Positions 1-6,419 of a stretch of DNA of 6,419 nucleotides are shown in pieces (within the stretch, counting starts at the first letter, position 1; the number at the start of each line of letters is the position of its first letter). Source of the stretch: Prevotellaceae bacterium (GTDB lineage: Bacteria > Bacteroidota > Bacteroidia > Bacteroidales > UBA932). The translations under genes were made by a program, and so were the position numbers. The notes under the pieces are model-generated. The model saw nothing but the letters and a program-made list of their open reading frames with translations, had not been told where the DNA came from and ran no database searches. The stretch covers positions 1-6,419 of the forward strand of contig JAITKY010000094.1 of NCBI GenBank assembly GCA_031278135.1, read 5' to 3'.

Positions 1-18
1 AAGGTGCGCACCTTTTTT
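1..18 (+). terminator. Palindrome followed by T tract, probable intrinsic terminator
   Basis: Bases 1-14 form a perfect palindrome, AAGGTGC followed by GCACCTT, and run straight into a T tract ending at 18. Folded as RNA this gives a short stem of five or six pairs with a small GC-rich loop, followed by U residues, which fits an intrinsic terminator for a plus-strand gene lying left of the window. It also sits just past the end of the minus-strand HU gene, so it could serve both directions, but the left flank is cut off by the window edge and cannot be checked. Confidence 0.5.
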
Positions 19-30
19 CCCGAAATTTTT

Positions 31-411
31 TTATCTTTTTTCAAATTTCAGATTGTTTAACATCACCTTTAAATCTTCTCCCGGACGGAAAATCACTTTC
101 TTCGTTTTAATCATCGAAGATGTGAACTTATCTTCCGTTTCGGCGCCTTCGCTGCCTATGCTAACCTGAAACGAACCAAAATCTCCGAAACGTACGATTT
201 TGTTTCCTTCCAAATTCACAGTCAGCACCTGATTTAAGGCTTCCAGCACCGCCAAAGTGTCGGCATAATTAACCGTACAGCGTTGAGTAATTTCTTTACC
301 CAAATCTTTCAGGCTAACATCGCCGTCGCTTTTGGACTGTGCATACCATTTCTTGGGTTCATCTGGCTTTTGCAGATTACTTCTCTGAACTAAATTGTAT
401 TTTATTGCCAT
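31..411 (-). CDS. HU-family (HU-HIG type) histone-like DNA-binding protein
   Basis: This 126-residue protein belongs to the HU-related DNA-binding proteins typical of Bacteroidales (HU-HIG group). Members bind and bend DNA in the nucleoid and probably act as dimers. The sequence shows the family's N-terminus (MAIKYNLV then KKWYAQS at 20-26), the helical part (about 34-65, with TQRCTVNYADTLAVLEAL), the GDFGSF turn at 76-81 that leads into the DNA-binding beta arms, and FRPG at 108-111 followed by the C-terminal helix. Length is normal and the frame intact. The ATG at 409-411 gives the conserved start. There is no Shine-Dalgarno sequence, as usual in this phylum. The stop of an upstream open frame (413-415) lies one base before this ATG, which suggests co-transcription and possible translational coupling. 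The only good promoter seen for it is about 450 bases upstream. Family assignment is firm; its cellular targets are unknown. Confidence 0.93.
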   Translation of the reverse strand: MAIKYNLVQRSNLQKPDEPKKWYAQSKSDGDVSLKDLGKEITQRCTVNYADTLAVLEALNQVLTVNLEGNKIVRFGDFGSFQVSIGSEGAETEDKFTSSMIKTKKVIFRPGEDLKVMLNNLKFEKR

Positions 412-412
412 A

Positions 413-798
<386 letters not shown>

Positions 799-864
799 AA
801 TATTTAAAGCCTTTTGCTATCTTTTACTACAATCGTTATGCCATTAATTAAAGAAATAACGCGG

Positions 865-895
865 CAAAGGTACAACTAATTTTTAATTCACCAAA
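865..895 (-). promoter_or_regulatory. Consensus Bacteroidota promoter driving the repeat ORF and HU gene
   Basis: Read on the minus strand, TTTG (895-892) is followed after exactly 19 bases by TACCTTTG (872-865). This matches the Bacteroidota primary sigma factor pattern TTTG-N19-21-TAnnTTTG at every defined position. Transcription would begin near 857-860 and run left, about 60 bases before the ATG at 798 and about 450 bases before the HU start codon. No better promoter was seen between 412 and 865 on this strand. Confidence 0.75.
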
Positions 896-991
896 TTAAC
901 AGGTTAAAAAAATTATTCTATTTTAACGCTATTTGTACACCCTCTACGCCCCCCAAAAAATATAAAAATGATGTATTTTCGGATTATTTTA

Positions 992-999
992 TATATTTG
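992..999 (+). promoter_or_regulatory. Probable -7 element of the pepD promoter
   Basis: TATATTTG matches the Bacteroidota -7 consensus TAnnTTTG. No clear TTTG lies 19-21 bases upstream, so the promoter is weaker than the others here. An A-rich stretch (955-967), preceded by six C residues (949-954), lies upstream. Transcription would start near 1006, leaving a leader of about 75 bases before pepD. The spacer between this promoter and the divergent one at 865-895 holds no gene. Confidence 0.45.
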
Positions 1000-1082
1000 C
1001 GAATTAAAAATATAGTAATTTTTAAAGAAAAATGAAATTAATATTTGAAGTAATATAGTGTTTAACAATAAAATATGAACGA

Positions 1083-2546
1083 ATGGAAAGTATGTTAAAT
1101 CTTCTACCGAAAAATGTATTTTGCTATTTCGATGATATATGCAAAATCCCGCGTCCGTCGAAAAAAGAAGAAAAAATTGTGGCATATCTGATTGACTTTG
1201 CAGAAAAACATTCCTTGGAATATAAAAAAGATGAAGTTGGGAATGTCCTTATATTCAAACCCGCAACAAAAGGGATGGAAAAAGTGAAAACCGTAGTGTT
1301 ACAGAGTCATGTTGATATGGTTGGTGAAAAAAACGATGGTGTTGTTCACGATTTCGAAAACGATCCGATTGTACCGTATATCGAAGATGGCTGGGTTAAA
1401 GCCATGGGGACAACTTTAGGCGCTGATTGTGGAATAGGAATGGCGGCAATGCTTGCAGCGCTTGCAGACGAGGAAATTAAACACGGCGCTTTGGAATGTC
1501 TTTTTACCGTTGACGAAGAAACAGGCTTGACAGGAGCGAAAGCGTTACCCAAAAAATTCTTTTCGGGAAAAATACTGATCAACCTTGATTCTGAAGACGA
1601 TGGGGAACTGTTCATTGGTTGCGCCGGCGGAATCGACACAACAATCCGGCTGACATATACGACCGAACCTGTGCCGTCGGATTATGTCGGCTACAAACTG
1701 TCGATAAAGGGTTTGTTGGGCGGACATTCAGGCGACGATATCAACAAAGGACGCCCTAACGCTATAAAACTCCTGAACCGCTTTTTGTGGCGTATGTCTA
1801 TGAAATATGATTTCAGAATAAACGCTTACGAGGGAGGAAATCTCAGAAACGCCATTCCGAGAGAAGCCTCTGCAATTTTCTGTATCAGTAGCGATTTAGT
1901 ATCCAAAATCCTGAAAAATTATTCTAATTTCAGGCGTCATCTCGAAGATGAATACCGTCATGTCGAAAAAGAAATGCAGATCGAATTTGTGAAAGTCGAA
2001 ACTCCTCATCATGTTATCGACGAAATCAGTCAGTTAGACCTTTTGGCAGCCATACAGGCATGTCCTTCGGGAGTTATCGCCATGAGTACAAAAATTGACG
2101 GGCTGGTCGAAACATCTACGAATTTGGCTTCGGTGAAGTTTGTACACGGGAGGGAAGCGCTGATAACCACAAGTCAACGCAGTTCAATCAAAAGCAAACT
2201 CTACGACGCTGTCGATACGGTAAAAAGTCTGTTTTCGCTCACAAGCGCAAGAGTTACAACTTCAAATGCTTACCCCGGTTGGGAGCCAGACACCAATTCC
2301 GAAATACTCGGGATAACAAAAAACGTTTATAAAAAACTGTTCAACGAAGAACCGAAAGTTAAGGCTGTTCACGCGGGACTCGAATGCGGACTGTTTTCGG
2401 AAAAATATCCCGCTCTGGATATGATTTCGTTTGGTCCGACAATCAAAGACGTACATTCACCCGGTGAAAAACTCGAAATCACTACAGTAAATAAATTTTG
2501 GACACTGTTAAAAAACGTACTTGCCGAAATCCCTGTACAGGAATAA
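1083..2546 (+). CDS. pepD: Aminoacyl-histidine dipeptidase (cytosolic non-specific dipeptidase, M20 family)
   Basis: This 487-residue cytosolic zinc dipeptidase hydrolyses Xaa-His and a wide range of other dipeptides, the last step in breaking down peptides to amino acids. The di-metal catalytic set is complete and spaced as in PepD: His76 and the catalytic Asp78 in QSHVDM, bridging Asp115 in LGADCGIG, general base Glu145 and metal ligand Glu146 in TVDEETG, Asp169 in NLDSEDDGE, and His458 in DVHSPGE. GGHSG at 213-217 supplies the substrate-binding His215 of the lid domain, which spans about 185-390. Length is normal for the family. The ATG at 1083 is the first in frame; Met4 (1092) is a possible alternative. 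There is no Shine-Dalgarno sequence. The gene appears monocistronic, with its own promoter near 992 and a spacer after it. One oddity is Cys116 after the bridging Asp, where I recall Asn in enterobacterial PepD. Confidence 0.96.
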   Translation: MESMLNLLPKNVFCYFDDICKIPRPSKKEEKIVAYLIDFAEKHSLEYKKDEVGNVLIFKPATKGMEKVKTVVLQSHVDMVGEKNDGVVHDFENDPIVPYIEDGWVKAMGTTLGADCGIGMAAMLAALADEEIKHGALECLFTVDEETGLTGAKALPKKFFSGKILINLDSEDDGELFIGCAGGIDTTIRLTYTTEPVPSDYVGYKLSIKGLLGGHSGDDINKGRPNAIKLLNRFLWRMSMKYDFRINAYEGGNLRNAIPREASAIFCISSDLVSKILKNYSNFRRHLEDEYRHVEKEMQIEFVKVETPHHVIDEISQLDLLAAIQACPSGVIAMSTKIDGLVETSTNLASVKFVHGREALITTSQRSSIKSKLYDAVDTVKSLFSLTSARVTTSNAYPGWEPDTNSEILGITKNVYKKLFNEEPKVKAVHAGLECGLFSEKYPALDMISFGPTIKDVHSPGEKLEITTVNKFWTLLKNVLAEIPVQE

Positions 2547-2549
2547 AAT

Positions 2550-2603
2550 ACTTTATTGAGTGATAAGTGATGAGTGCAATCTTAAATCACCAATTAATAA
2601 AGT
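2550..2603 (+). other. Imperfect inverted repeat downstream of pepD
   Basis: ACTTTATT (2550-2557) pairs with AATAAAGT (2596-2603), and GTGAT (2560-2564) pairs with ATCAC (2586-2590) nested inside it, leaving a 21-base loop and an unequal internal bulge. It starts four bases after the pepD stop, where a terminator would be expected, but the stem is AT-rich and has no T tract after it, so its role as a terminator is weakly supported. Confidence 0.25.
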
Positions 2604-2622
2604 GTCGTCGTTGCGGGAGGTT

Positions 2623-2712
2623 GTTATACCTTATTAATTTTCCATTCATAAGTGTAAACCTATTTCAGGACATGATACATTAGTTATATATATTGACAAA
2701 AAGTTATACCTT
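2623..2712 (+). repeat. 10-bp direct repeat GTTATACCTT, 80 bp apart
   Basis: GTTATACCTT occurs at 2623-2632 and again at 2703-2712. The second copy forms most of the -7 element of the acetyltransferase promoter; the first continues as AT instead of TG and so is an imperfect -7 element. It could be a weaker or decayed second promoter, or chance. Confidence 0.35.
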
Positions 2713-2714
2713 TG
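2707..2714 (+). promoter_or_regulatory. Bacteroidota -7 element for the acetyltransferase-sbcC operon
   Basis: TACCTTTG is a perfect match to TAnnTTTG, and the following bases (GCGGCGT at 2714-2720) nearly repeat those after the minus-strand promoter at 865. The expected upstream TTTG is poor (TTAT at 2684-2687 at 19-base spacing). Transcription would begin about 2719-2722. This excludes the TTG at 2712 as a start codon and leaves a leader of about 33 bases before the ATG at 2754. It is the only good promoter seen for both genes downstream. Confidence 0.65.
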
Positions 2715-2753
2715 CGGCGTATTTTGTTAAAATTAAATTGGATAGATAAAGAA

Positions 2754-3248
2754 ATGATAACTGTACGAAAAGCGTCGATAGATGACATTTTTTTGATAAA
2801 CGGCGTTGCATCAGTAGTTTGGCCTGCGACATACTCGAATATGATGTCGAAGGAACAGTTGGATTACATGTTTAATATGATGTATTCGCCAGATTCGATA
2901 CGGGCGCAGATGACGGAAAAGAAACATAACTATTTCATTTTGTTCGAGAACGCCATCCCTGCCGGATATATTGCCGTACACATTGTCGAAAATTCAATTT
3001 TGTATCTTGAGAAGATATATGTTTTACCATCGGCTCAGGGTAAAGGCTTTGGTGTCATGCTGATAGACAAAGCCAAAGAATTTGCGGCGGAACATTCGCT
3101 GAAAAGTATCAGGCTGAATGTCAATAGAGATAACAAATCGCGTTATTTCTATGAACATCTTGGATTTGAAATTATTTCGCAGAGAGATTTGCACATCGGT
3201 TGCGGATTTTATATGAACGACTATATTATGGAAAAACAATTGACATGA
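2754..3248 (+). CDS. GNAT-family N-acetyltransferase
   Basis: The product is a 164-residue, single-domain acetyltransferase of the GNAT superfamily, which transfers the acetyl group of acetyl-CoA to an amine on a protein or small molecule. It has the N-terminal strand and helix (ITVRKASIDDIFLIN), motif A from about 84 to 111 (LEKIYVLPSAQGKGFG, where QGKGFG at 95-100 is the pyrophosphate-binding loop), and motif B (NVNRDNKSRYFYEHLGFEI, 122-140), whose Tyr and Phe positions are typical of RimI-like members. The C-terminal strand FYMNDYIMEKQL completes the fold. The ATG at 2754 is chosen because a -7 element overlaps the more upstream TTG and ITVRKA is the usual family start. Its TGA overlaps the sbcC start as ATGA, so the two genes are probably co-transcribed and translationally coupled. 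The substrate cannot be predicted. Confidence 0.9.
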   Translation: MITVRKASIDDIFLINGVASVVWPATYSNMMSKEQLDYMFNMMYSPDSIRAQMTEKKHNYFILFENAIPAGYIAVHIVENSILYLEKIYVLPSAQGKGFGVMLIDKAKEFAAEHSLKSIRLNVNRDNKSRYFYEHLGFEIISQRDLHIGCGFYMNDYIMEKQLT

Positions 3249-6200
3249 AAATATTGGCAATCAGAGGTAAAAACCTTGCATCGCTGGAAGGAGAATTCAG
3301 TATTGATTTTGAAGTTGAGCCGTTGAAATCGGCTGGTATATTTGCGATTACCGGGCCTACCGGCGCAGGAAAATCGACCATATTAGATGCGATGTGTCTT
3401 GCTTTGTTCGACAGTGCGCCGAGAATCAGCAAAATAGAACGGAACATTCAGATAAGCGATGTTTCGGATACAGCAATAAGTCAAACAGATAGCCGGATTA
3501 TTCTGCGTAAGGGGGCGAGCGAAGGACGCGCCGAAGTAGATTTTATTGCCCTGACAGGAGAAAAATACCGTTCTATATGGAGCGTCAACCGTCAAAAAAA
3601 CAAGTACGATGGAATATTGCAAAACACCGAAATCAAGTTATACAATTTGCGTACGGGCTTCGAAGAAAAAGGAACGAAAAAACAACTGTTGACAAAAATA
3701 ACCCATCTCACAGGCTTGACATTTAATCAGTTTATCCGAGCCGTATTGCTGGCTCAGGGCGATTTTGCCACATTTCTGAAAGCAAAACAGAGCGATAAAG
3801 CCGAATTGCTTGAAAAATTGACAGGTATGGATATATATTCGAAAATATCCACAACGATTTTCCGGAAAACAAAAGAAGCAGTCGAAAGGCTCACCCTGTT
3901 GCAACAGCGAATTGAAAGCATCGAGTTATTGACAGAAGAAGAAATTATCGATTTATGTCAGCAAAAACAGCGGATCAACAAAGAATTAGAACCGATGAAA
4001 GATATTTTGTCGAACATCGATAAAAAAATTGAATGGATAAAGCAGTATGAAGAATTTTTGAAAGAAACAGTCGAAGCTGAAACCGAATTGAAACAAGCAA
4101 CACAAAACATCGAAGCAGCAAAACCACGATACGCATACATTGAGATTTTGGATCTGTCCCTCGAAATTCGAGATGTTTACATCAACATGGAAAACAAAGT
4201 CGATCAAGTGAAGAAACTGAAATCTAACCTTTTGTCGCAGACATCGCAACTACAAAAGTACGAAGAGACAATTTCCGCTTTCGATATTAAATTGCAGGAA
4301 ACTAAAAGCAATCTGGACAGGATGGAACAGGATTTTACAAAGTTAAAACCATCGATTGCACGGAGTAAAGAATTGTATATCAAGATACAGTCGGCAAAAG
4401 AAAAATTTGCCGAAACTGAAAAAGAACTCAACCTGAAAAACAAACAAAAAGTTAAGTCCGAAACAAATATCCTCAATATCAACAAAAACCTTGCCGAAAC
4501 AAAACAACGTTCGGATATTATCAACGAATGGTTTAAAGAAAAAGATTCGTTAAAAGAAATCATTCAACAGGTTGATTTGATTGTTACTACGCTTGATGAC
4601 ATCCGGTTTGTAGAAACACAAATCGAAACGGCGTACAAAAATCTGGCAACGAATAATGAACTTCTGATATCGCAGAAAGAAATTCTCAAACAATTGGAAA
4701 AAGAATCGGAACAGTTAAACAGGCTGTTACCAGCGGAAATACTGAATCTGCGTGAGAAACTGAAAGAAAACGAACCCTGTCCCGTTTGCGGAAGCGTTCA
4801 TCATCCGTTCAAAACCGGAGTAAGTCAGAGTACAAAGGTCAATGAGGAAGAATTGGAACAGAAAAAAAAGGAAACGGCAAATTCCATTGCCGAAATAAAC
4901 AAAAAAATCGAATCGTTAAAAGAAAGCATAACCCAACTCGACACGCTTGTCAAAGGTTACGAAACACAATACAACAATGCTATAGACCGAATCGACAAAC
5001 CTTTACATACGATTAAGAACTGGAAAAACTTCGTAAGCAACGGCGTTTTACAGGAACGACTGTCGAATTTCGCAATTCAATGGAAAAAAAACGAGGAAGA
5101 ACAAACGAAAAATCTGAGACAAATAGAATTATACGGTGAAAAATTAAATGCCGAAAACACTGTTCTGGTTGATATTTCCGCCGAATGTCTTCGTAAGGAA
5201 ACACTTTTAAAAGAAACATCATCAACGCTCGAATCGCTTGTAAACGAACACGCTGCTCTTCTTGAAGGTAAACAGGCCGACGAAGTGGAATCGTTATACA
5301 ACAGCGCAATAGAGAGCCAATCGACAAAATACGGGAATCAAAAAAACGAAAAAGCAGAAATCGAAAGCAAGAAATCCGAAACGACGGGCATCATTTCGCA
5401 AATACAGGAAAATATCGAAGTTTTTTCTACGCAAATAACAGAATTAAAGGAGTCTGTGGATAAATGGCTACAGAATAACAGACATCAAATAACGCAGGAC
5501 ATCTTGAAAGATTTGGTTTCAAAATCGCATACATGGATTGCCAGCGAAAAGAAGGAGTTAGCGAATCTCAAAGATAAGGAAACACGATTTACAGTTACCT
5601 GCAAGGAACGAAACGCACGTCTGCAAAAGCATAATGAATCGCCATACAAAACTGATGATAAGGAAAATAAGGAATCGCTGAAACAACTTTTCGACAACAC
5701 CGTGAAAAAAGAAAAAGAATTGAAACAGCAACAAACGAGCATCGATGTGTCGCTTGCAAAACAGAACGATAACGAAAAACTTGTCAAATCGCTTGACATC
5801 GAGTTGAAAACAAAGACGGAAATCTGCGAACAATGGAAGAAACTCAATGAATTTCTGGGCTCTTCCGACGGACACAAGTTTAAAAACATCATCCAAAGTT
5901 ATACTATGGATATTTTGCTTGGTTATACCAATAAACATCTGGAAGTCTTGACGAAACGCTATCAGTTGGAAAAAGCGGGCGACACTCTGGCTTTGCAGGT
6001 TATCGACAACGACATGCTCGGCGAAGTGCGCACAATACATTCATTGTCGGGAGGCGAGTCGTTTCTGATATCTTTATCGCTGGCGTTGGGTTTATCGTCT
6101 TTGTCGTCGAACCGGATGCAGATAGAATCGCTGTTTATCGACGAAGGTTTTGGCTCGCTCGACACTGATACTCTGAACGTAGCAATCGACGCTCTGGAAA

Positions 6201-6325
6201 ACCTGTACACCCAGGGACGAAAAATCGGAATCATCTCGCATGTCGGCGAAATGAGAATCCCAACGCAGATAAAAGTCGTTAAATCAATAAACGGAAAAAG
6301 CGAAATCAAAATAACGTCACTGTAA
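3245..6325 (+). CDS. sbcC: Exonuclease subunit SbcC (Rad50-like SMC ATPase)
   Basis: The product has 1026 residues and is the ATPase subunit of the SbcCD complex, the bacterial counterpart of Rad50-Mre11. With the nuclease SbcD it cuts DNA hairpins and processes blocked double-strand ends. The N-terminal half-head holds Walker A GPTGAGKST (37-45) and the Q-loop glutamine Gln171 in LAQGDF. Long Glu/Lys/Gln-rich coiled coils flank the zinc hook CPVCG, with Cys512 and Cys515 at the exact middle of the chain. The C-terminal half-head, from about 865, carries the signature LSGGES (934-939), Walker B LFIDEG (963-968) with Asp966 and Glu967, the D-loop GSLD (970-973), and the switch His999 in ISHVGE. 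The ATG at 3245 gives the family start MKILAIRGKNLASLEG and overlaps the acetyltransferase stop by four bases. The protein is complete. No sbcD is present in the window, although it usually lies next to sbcC, normally upstream. Confidence 0.96.
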   Translation: MKILAIRGKNLASLEGEFSIDFEVEPLKSAGIFAITGPTGAGKSTILDAMCLALFDSAPRISKIERNIQISDVSDTAISQTDSRIILRKGASEGRAEVDFIALTGEKYRSIWSVNRQKNKYDGILQNTEIKLYNLRTGFEEKGTKKQLLTKITHLTGLTFNQFIRAVLLAQGDFATFLKAKQSDKAELLEKLTGMDIYSKISTTIFRKTKEAVERLTLLQQRIESIELLTEEEIIDLCQQKQRINKELEPMKDILSNIDKKIEWIKQYEEFLKETVEAETELKQATQNIEAAKPRYAYIEILDLSLEIRDVYINMENKVDQVKKLKSNLLSQTSQLQKYEETISAFDIKLQETKSNLDRMEQDFTKLKPSIARSKELYIKIQSAKEKFAETEKELNLKNKQKVKSETNILNINKNLAETKQRSDIINEWFKEKDSLKEIIQQVDLIVTTLDDIRFVETQIETAYKNLATNNELLISQKEILKQLEKESEQLNRLLPAEILNLREKLKENEPCPVCGSVHHPFKTGVSQSTKVNEEELEQKKKETANSIAEINKKIESLKESITQLDTLVKGYETQYNNAIDRIDKPLHTIKNWKNFVSNGVLQERLSNFAIQWKKNEEEQTKNLRQIELYGEKLNAENTVLVDISAECLRKETLLKETSSTLESLVNEHAALLEGKQADEVESLYNSAIESQSTKYGNQKNEKAEIESKKSETTGIISQIQENIEVFSTQITELKESVDKWLQNNRHQITQDILKDLVSKSHTWIASEKKELANLKDKETRFTVTCKERNARLQKHNESPYKTDDKENKESLKQLFDNTVKKEKELKQQQTSIDVSLAKQNDNEKLVKSLDIELKTKTEICEQWKKLNEFLGSSDGHKFKNIIQSYTMDILLGYTNKHLEVLTKRYQLEKAGDTLALQVIDNDMLGEVRTIHSLSGGESFLISLSLALGLSSLSSNRMQIESLFIDEGFGSLDTDTLNVAIDALENLYTQGRKIGIISHVGEMRIPTQIKVVKSINGKSEIKITSL

Positions 6326-6390
6326 ATATCCTGTACAGTGGCGGATTAATTCGGGTGTACGACAAAATTCCCTTTTCCCAGATTTGTGTG

Positions 6391-6418
6391 AATCTGTGGA
6401 TCCTTTTATCCACAGATT
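6391..6418 (+). repeat. Perfect 11-bp inverted repeat after sbcC
   Basis: AATCTGTGGAT (6391-6401) and ATCCACAGATT (6408-6418) are exact reverse complements separated by CCTTTT, which makes a stable hairpin 66 bases after the sbcC stop. An imperfect tandem copy of the left arm (GATTTGTGTG at 6381-6390 against AATCTGTGGA at 6391-6400) precedes it. It may terminate the acetyltransferase-sbcC transcript or be one copy of a dispersed intergenic repeat. The window ends one base after it, so a T tract or further repeat units cannot be seen. Confidence 0.6.
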
Positions 6419-6419
6419 T

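Noticed and set aside
1075..1098. Seven-codon ORF (MNEWKVC) overlapping the pepD start
   Set aside because: It is out of frame, very short and in AT-rich leader DNA where an ATG is expected by chance.
913..1185. Minus-strand 90-codon ORF
   Set aside because: It overlaps the pepD promoter and 5' end, and its Phe/Ile-rich translation reflects AT-rich DNA read in reverse.
2693..2709. TTGACA with TTATAC as a sigma-70 promoter
   Set aside because: The spacing is only five bases, and the overlapping TACCTTTG fits the Bacteroidota pattern instead.
2712..2753. TTG start that would add 14 residues to the acetyltransferase
   Set aside because: The TTG lies inside the -7 element at 2707-2714, so it would not be transcribed, and the family start fits the ATG at 2754.
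3200..3244. TTG start that would add 15 residues to SbcC
   Set aside because: The conserved SbcC N-terminus begins at the ATG at 3245, which makes a typical four-base overlap with the preceding stop.
5558..6040. Minus-strand ORF of 160 codons within sbcC
   Set aside because: It lies wholly inside the well-supported sbcC frame, and its Phe-rich translation is the reverse of Lys/Glu-rich coiled-coil codons.

Overview
The window looks like chromosomal DNA from a member of the Bacteroidota, most likely the order Bacteroidales. Three things point there. The HU-related protein at the left end is the Bacteroidales HU-HIG type. No gene has a clear Shine-Dalgarno sequence. The promoters have the Bacteroidota form TAnnTTTG with an upstream TTTG, not the sigma-70 form. 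The DNA is AT-rich, most strongly between genes. There are no tRNA or rRNA genes, CRISPR arrays, insertion sequences or other obvious mobile DNA.

Layout: a terminator-like palindrome (1-18) precedes an HU-family DNA-binding protein gene on the minus strand (31-411). Upstream of it, also on the minus strand, lies an unrecognised reading frame (798 down to 413) interrupted by a 29-nt AG dinucleotide tract (TC on the plus strand, 639-667). A near-perfect Bacteroidota promoter (895 to 865) drives this unit leftward. A weaker divergent promoter (992-999) leads to pepD (1083-2546), a complete M20-family aminoacyl-histidine dipeptidase. After a 160-bp spacer with a good promoter (2707-2714) comes a GNAT acetyltransferase gene (2754-3248). 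Its stop codon overlaps the start of sbcC (3245-6325), the ATPase subunit of the SbcCD nuclease, which is complete. The window ends in a perfect 11-bp inverted repeat (6391-6418).

The conserved genes are ordinary housekeeping functions: nucleoid structure, peptide turnover, protein or small-molecule acetylation and DNA-end processing. The most interesting part is the unit upstream of HU. With the tract as it stands, the ORF that starts at 798 stops directly after the repeat at 54 residues. Losing one AG unit, or gaining two, would join it to an open frame that ends one base before the HU start codon, giving a protein of about 127 residues. Gaining one unit would open the third frame, which runs across the HU start. 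This is the architecture of a slipped-strand contingency locus that could also alter translation of the HU-like protein downstream. It is an inference from reading frames only. A decayed gene, or a miscounted repeat in the assembly, are the main alternatives.
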